This document shows positions 5,371 through 7,602 of a stretch of 7,602 bases of DNA, in pieces. Within the stretch, counting starts at the first letter, position 1. Each line of letters starts with the position of its first letter. The position numbers and the translations under genes are program-made. The notes beneath the pieces were generated by a model. It was given only the letters and a program-made list of their open reading frames with translations, had not been told where the DNA came from and did not search any database. Source of the stretch: Acidobacteriota bacterium (GTDB lineage Bacteria; Acidobacteriota; Vicinamibacteria; Vicinamibacterales; JAKQTR01); NCBI GenBank assembly GCA_026393735.1, contig JAPKZP010000286.1:1-7602 (forward strand). Direction: 5' to 3'.

Positions 5371-5406
5371 TTGATCTGATTTTCTCTTTGATCTGAATCA
5401 GATCAA
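5371..5406. repeat. TTGATCTGA direct repeat plus inverted copy
   Basis: TTGATCTGA occurs at 5371-5379 and 5388-5396 (17-base pitch), followed by its inverted copy TCAGATCAA at 5398-5406. The last two form a perfect 9-bp dyad with a single central base. In RNA the inverted copy could pair with either direct copy, giving two exclusive hairpins. It lies just after the proposed dnaN start of transcription, so it could be an operator, a leader structure or part of the unwinding element. Confidence 0.75.
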
Positions 5407-5443
5407 TCAACCATTGCGGCCGTTCCACCAAGGGCGGGACACC

Positions 5444-6553
5444 ATGGAACTTGTCGTCCGAAAGACCGACCTTCTGAAAGAACTGCAACTGTTCCAGGGC
5501 ATCGTTGAGCGCAAGAACACGATCCCGATTCTGGCGAACGTGCTCCTGGAGGCCAAGGGCGACCAGGTCCGTCTTGCGGCAACCGATCTCGAGGTCGGGC
5601 TGCGCGGCTCCTGTCCGGCGTCTGTCGCGAAAGCCGGGTCGCTCACGCTTCCCGCCAAGAAGTTCTTCGAAATCGTGAAGGAGCTTCCGGAAACGGAAAT
5701 CCGCATCGAGGAAGAAAAGAACGGCGCGGTGAAGGTTGCGGCGGACCGCTTCGAGGCGCGGATGCAGACGCTGCCGAAGGACGACTTCCCCACGCTGCCC
5801 GAACTCCCGGCCGGCGACGGCGCGCTCATCAACCGCAAACTGCTGCGCGAGATGGTCACGAAGACCCAGTTCGCCATCACGGGGGAGGACACGCGCTACT
5901 TCCTGAACGGCGCGCTCTTCGTGCTGCGGCATGACGGCATGACGCTGGTAGCCACCGACGGCCACCGTCTGGCCCTCGTCACGGCCCCGCGGGACGGCGA
6001 CAAGAGCGCCGAGGAGTCGCGCACGATCCTCCCGAAGAAGACGCTGTCGGAGCTCGGACGGCTGCTGGCGGACGGCGACGCGGACATCCGGTTCGACCGC
6101 GGCGAGAGCCACATCTTCTTCGAGATTGACGGCCGCATGCTGGTCTCGCGGATGATCGACGGCCAGTTTCCGGCGTACGAGCGCGTCATTCCGAAGAACA
6201 ACGACAAGCGCATCGAGTTCGAGCGCGACCGCTTCCAGAGCGCCATCCGGCGCGTGGCGCTGCTCTCGAACGAACGATCCCGCGCGGTGAAGTTCTCGAT
6301 CGAGTCCGGGCGTGTCGAGATTGCGTCGCACACGCCGGAACTCGGCGAGGCGCGCGAGCAGATCGCCGTGGAGTACGGCGGGCCCGCGATGTCCATCTCC
6401 TTCAACGCGCAGTACGTGCTCGAATTCCTCAACGCGGTGCAGACCGACGGCATCGCGGTCGAGTTCAAGGACGAAGTGAGCCAGACGGTCATGCGGCCCG
6501 TTGGGGCGACCGACTACGACTACACCTACGTCGTGATGCCCATGAGGATTTGA
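5444..6553 (+). CDS. dnaN: DNA polymerase III beta sliding clamp
   Basis: DnaN forms the ring-shaped dimer that holds DNA polymerase III and many other proteins on DNA. The 369-residue product is of normal length and has the three-domain clamp pattern: domain 1 about 1-120 (with 'KNTIPILANVLLEAKGD'), domain 2 about 128-250 (with 'ATDGHRLALVTAP' and 'MIDGQFPAYERVIP') and domain 3 about 254-369. It ends 'YVVMPMRI', the conserved C-terminus that shapes the partner-binding pocket. The ATG at 5444 gives the standard N-terminus, ten codons inside a longer open frame that begins with TTG. AGGGCGGGA just upstream is a plausible ribosome binding site. Its stop overlaps the gyrB start by one base, so recF is not between them. 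Confidence 0.98.
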   Translation: MELVVRKTDLLKELQLFQGIVERKNTIPILANVLLEAKGDQVRLAATDLEVGLRGSCPASVAKAGSLTLPAKKFFEIVKELPETEIRIEEEKNGAVKVAADRFEARMQTLPKDDFPTLPELPAGDGALINRKLLREMVTKTQFAITGEDTRYFLNGALFVLRHDGMTLVATDGHRLALVTAPRDGDKSAEESRTILPKKTLSELGRLLADGDADIRFDRGESHIFFEIDGRMLVSRMIDGQFPAYERVIPKNNDKRIEFERDRFQSAIRRVALLSNERSRAVKFSIESGRVEIASHTPELGEAREQIAVEYGGPAMSISFNAQYVLEFLNAVQTDGIAVEFKDEVSQTVMRPVGATDYDYTYVVMPMRI

Positions 6554-6556
6554 TGG
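6541..6556 (+). promoter_or_regulatory. dnaN-gyrB one-base overlap with ribosome binding site
   Basis: TGATG at 6551-6555 joins the dnaN stop TGA to the gyrB ATG, with GAGGA (6544-6548) four bases before the ATG and inside the last dnaN codons. This arrangement favours translational coupling, so gyrB would be made from the dnaN transcript. Confidence 0.75.
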
Positions 6557-7602
6557 CGCGCGACGAGGCACAGACACCAGCACCAACTCCCGGCACGGAA
6601 TCCATGGCGGCGGACGACATCACAACGGGCATACCGGACACGACGGGTGTGCCGCAAGACGAGAACATCGTTGGCCCGGGCGGGGCCGACGCAGGCGACT
6701 ACTCTGCCGACAAGATCAAGGTGCTCGAGGGCCTCGAGGCGGTCCGCAAGCGGCCCGCGATGTACATCGGGTCCACGGGGCCCCTCGGCCTGCACCACCT
6801 GGTCTACGAAGTCGTCGACAACTCCATAGACGAGGCCCTTGCCGGCTACTGCGACGAGGTCCACGTCACCATCCACACGGACAACTCGATCACCGTCGTG
6901 GACAACGGCCGCGGCATCCCCGTCGACATGCACGAGAGCGGCCGCGCGGCGGCCGAGGTCGTCATGACGGTGCTGCACGCGGGCGGCAAGTTCGACAACG
7001 ACAGCTACAAGGTGTCGGGCGGCCTCCACGGCGTGGGCGTGTCGGTCGTCAACGCGCTGTCGGAGACGCTGGACCTCGAGATCTGGCGCAACGAGCAGGT
7101 CTACCAGCAGACGTACGAGCGCGGCGATCCGGTCGGCGACCTCGTCATGACCGGCAAGACCCACCGGCGCGGCACAAAGGTGACCTTCAAGCCGGACGCC
7201 GAGATCTTCGAGACGCTCGAGTTCTCGTTCGACACGCTGGCGCAGCGCCTGCGCGAGCTCGCGTTCCTCAACCCCGGCCTCCACATCTCCCTCGAGGACG
7301 AGCGGGAAGGCAAGCGCCACGACTTCAAGTACGACGGGGGCATCGTCTCGTTTGTCGAGCACCTCAACAAGAACAAGGTTGCGGTGAACGACAAGCCCAT
7401 CTACATGCGCGGCGAGAAGGACGGCGTCGTCGCGGAAATCGCCCTGCAGTGGAACGACGGGTACTCGGAGACGCTGTACTCGTTCGCGAACAACATCAAC
7501 ACGCACGAAGGCGGCACGCACCTCTCGGGGTTCCGCGCCGCGCTCACGCGGTCGGTCAACTTCTACGCATCGAAGAACAACCTCGCGAAGGACGCGGGCG
7601 AG
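6553..7602 (+). CDS. gyrB: DNA gyrase subunit B (5' part, runs off the window)
   Basis: GyrB is the ATPase subunit of DNA gyrase, the A2B2 type II topoisomerase that introduces negative supercoils. The 350 visible codons cover the GHKL ATPase domain (about 54-265) and the start of the transducer domain. Motifs include 'EVVDNSIDEALAG' with the catalytic base E86 and the Mg-binding N90, 'DNGRGIP' (117-123, adenine contact D117), 'LHAGGKFDNDSYKVSGGLHGVG' split around K146 and K153, 'RRGTKVTF' (T208) and 'ALQWNDGYSE'. The start gives about 44 more residues than E. coli GyrB, rich in Pro, Thr, Asp and Gly and probably disordered. An internal Met at codon 18 could be the true start, but the TGATG overlap favours the longer form. 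GyrB and ParE share these motifs; position beside dnaN favours GyrB. Confidence 0.97.
   Translation, partial: MARDEAQTPAPTPGTESMAADDITTGIPDTTGVPQDENIVGPGGADAGDYSADKIKVLEGLEAVRKRPAMYIGSTGPLGLHHLVYEVVDNSIDEALAGYCDEVHVTIHTDNSITVVDNGRGIPVDMHESGRAAAEVVMTVLHAGGKFDNDSYKVSGGLHGVGVSVVNALSETLDLEIWRNEQVYQQTYERGDPVGDLVMTGKTHRRGTKVTFKPDAEIFETLEFSFDTLAQRLRELAFLNPGLHISLEDEREGKRHDFKYDGGIVSFVEHLNKNKVAVNDKPIYMRGEKDGVVAEIALQWNDGYSETLYSFANNINTHEGGTHLSGFRAALTRSVNFYASKNNLAKDAGE

Larger units (their letters stand above)
5311..5410. other. AT-rich tract, candidate DNA unwinding element
   Basis: By direct count this 100-base stretch has 33 G or C bases, against a clearly GC-rich background in the flanking genes. It begins beside the TTTTCAACA site and includes repeated TTGATCTGA units and four GATC sites. 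An AT-rich, repeat-containing segment next to DnaA sites is what an origin unwinding element looks like. The same low GC could partly reflect promoter content. Confidence 0.55.
5032..5443. other. dnaA-dnaN intergenic region, origin candidate part 2
   Basis: This 412-base gap holds no credible gene. Box-like sequences sharing TC(C/A)ACAG lie in one orientation at 5178-5186 (GATTCAACA), 5232-5240 (CCGTCCACA), 5275-5283 (AAGTCAACA) and 5339-5347 (TTTTCAACA). Only the last is a reasonable box; the others match the consensus at 6 bases or fewer. The right part is AT-rich. In B. subtilis the dnaA-dnaN gap carries the unwinding site, and a similar role is plausible here. The stretch 5032-5170 shows only a short GGCC-TGAA-GGCC palindrome (5095-5106). 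Confidence 0.6.

Noticed and set aside
5414..5443. TTG start ten codons upstream of the chosen dnaN start
   Set aside because: The ATG at 5444 gives the standard clamp N-terminus and has a ribosome-binding-like sequence. The TTG lies next to the AT-rich repeats and adds non-family residues.
5342..6586. Open frame of 414 codons on the minus strand, antisense to dnaN
   Set aside because: High-GC codon use in dnaN leaves the opposite strand open. The product is rich in Arg, Val and Asp with no recognisable domain.
6526..7521. Open frame of 331 codons on the minus strand, antisense to gyrB
   Set aside because: Same cause as the dnaN shadow. The gyrB reading frame on the plus strand is unmistakable.
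1..7602. tRNA or rRNA genes, CRISPR arrays, insertion sequences, defence or phage genes
   Set aside because: No tRNA-like arms, regular spaced repeats, transposase motifs or accessory protein families were seen. The window is core origin-region content.

Overview
This window is a bacterial chromosome-origin neighbourhood, made of core genes rather than accessory ones. Eight protein genes are supported. On the minus strand, in transcription order, they are rpmH (L34), rnpA (RNase P protein), yidD, yidC (membrane insertase) and jag/khpB (KH-R3H RNA-binding protein). On the plus strand they are dnaA, dnaN and the first 350 codons of gyrB. The two groups diverge from the rpmH-dnaA gap, the arrangement found at many bacterial oriC regions. 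The DNA is GC-rich with strong third-position GC. Clade-typical protein features (DnaA 'GGKHHSTVIHSI', a short Jag, dnaN joined directly to gyrB) suggest an Acidobacteriota member, perhaps Vicinamibacteria. That placement is an inference, not a demonstrated identification.

Layout. Bases 1-68 hold the loop and 3' arm of a REP-like hairpin, cut by the window edge. Bases 69-3269 form the ribosome / RNase P / membrane-insertion operon. It is probably driven by a good sigma70-type promoter at 3305-3333 (TTGACG, 17 bp, TAGTAT). A tandem palindrome with a terminator-like tail lies between yidD and yidC, and a long inverted repeat lies between yidC and jag. Bases 3270-3618 are intergenic and contain three clustered DnaA-box variants. 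Bases 3619-5031 are dnaA. Bases 5032-5443 are a second large gap with more box-like sites. That gap also holds a 100-base tract of 33% GC, a likely dnaN promoter, four GATC sites in 54 bp and a TTGATCTGA direct/inverted repeat. dnaN (5444-6553) and gyrB (6553 onward) overlap by one base.

How it works together. DnaA loads the replication machinery at the origin, DnaN is the processivity clamp and GyrB is the ATPase subunit of gyrase. On the other side, L34 goes into the ribosome, RnpA matures tRNAs, YidD and YidC insert membrane proteins, and KhpB binds RNA. Box-like sites on both sides of dnaA, plus the AT-rich tract after it, suggest a bipartite origin as in Bacillus subtilis.

The point most worth a second look is a possible co-variation. 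DnaA has replaced two residues that read the DnaA box in E. coli (R399 and D433 equivalents are N403 and H437). The recurring box-like sequence here is TTTTC(C/A)ACA rather than TTATCCACA. No new accessory system (defence, mobile, CRISPR or similar) is visible in this window.
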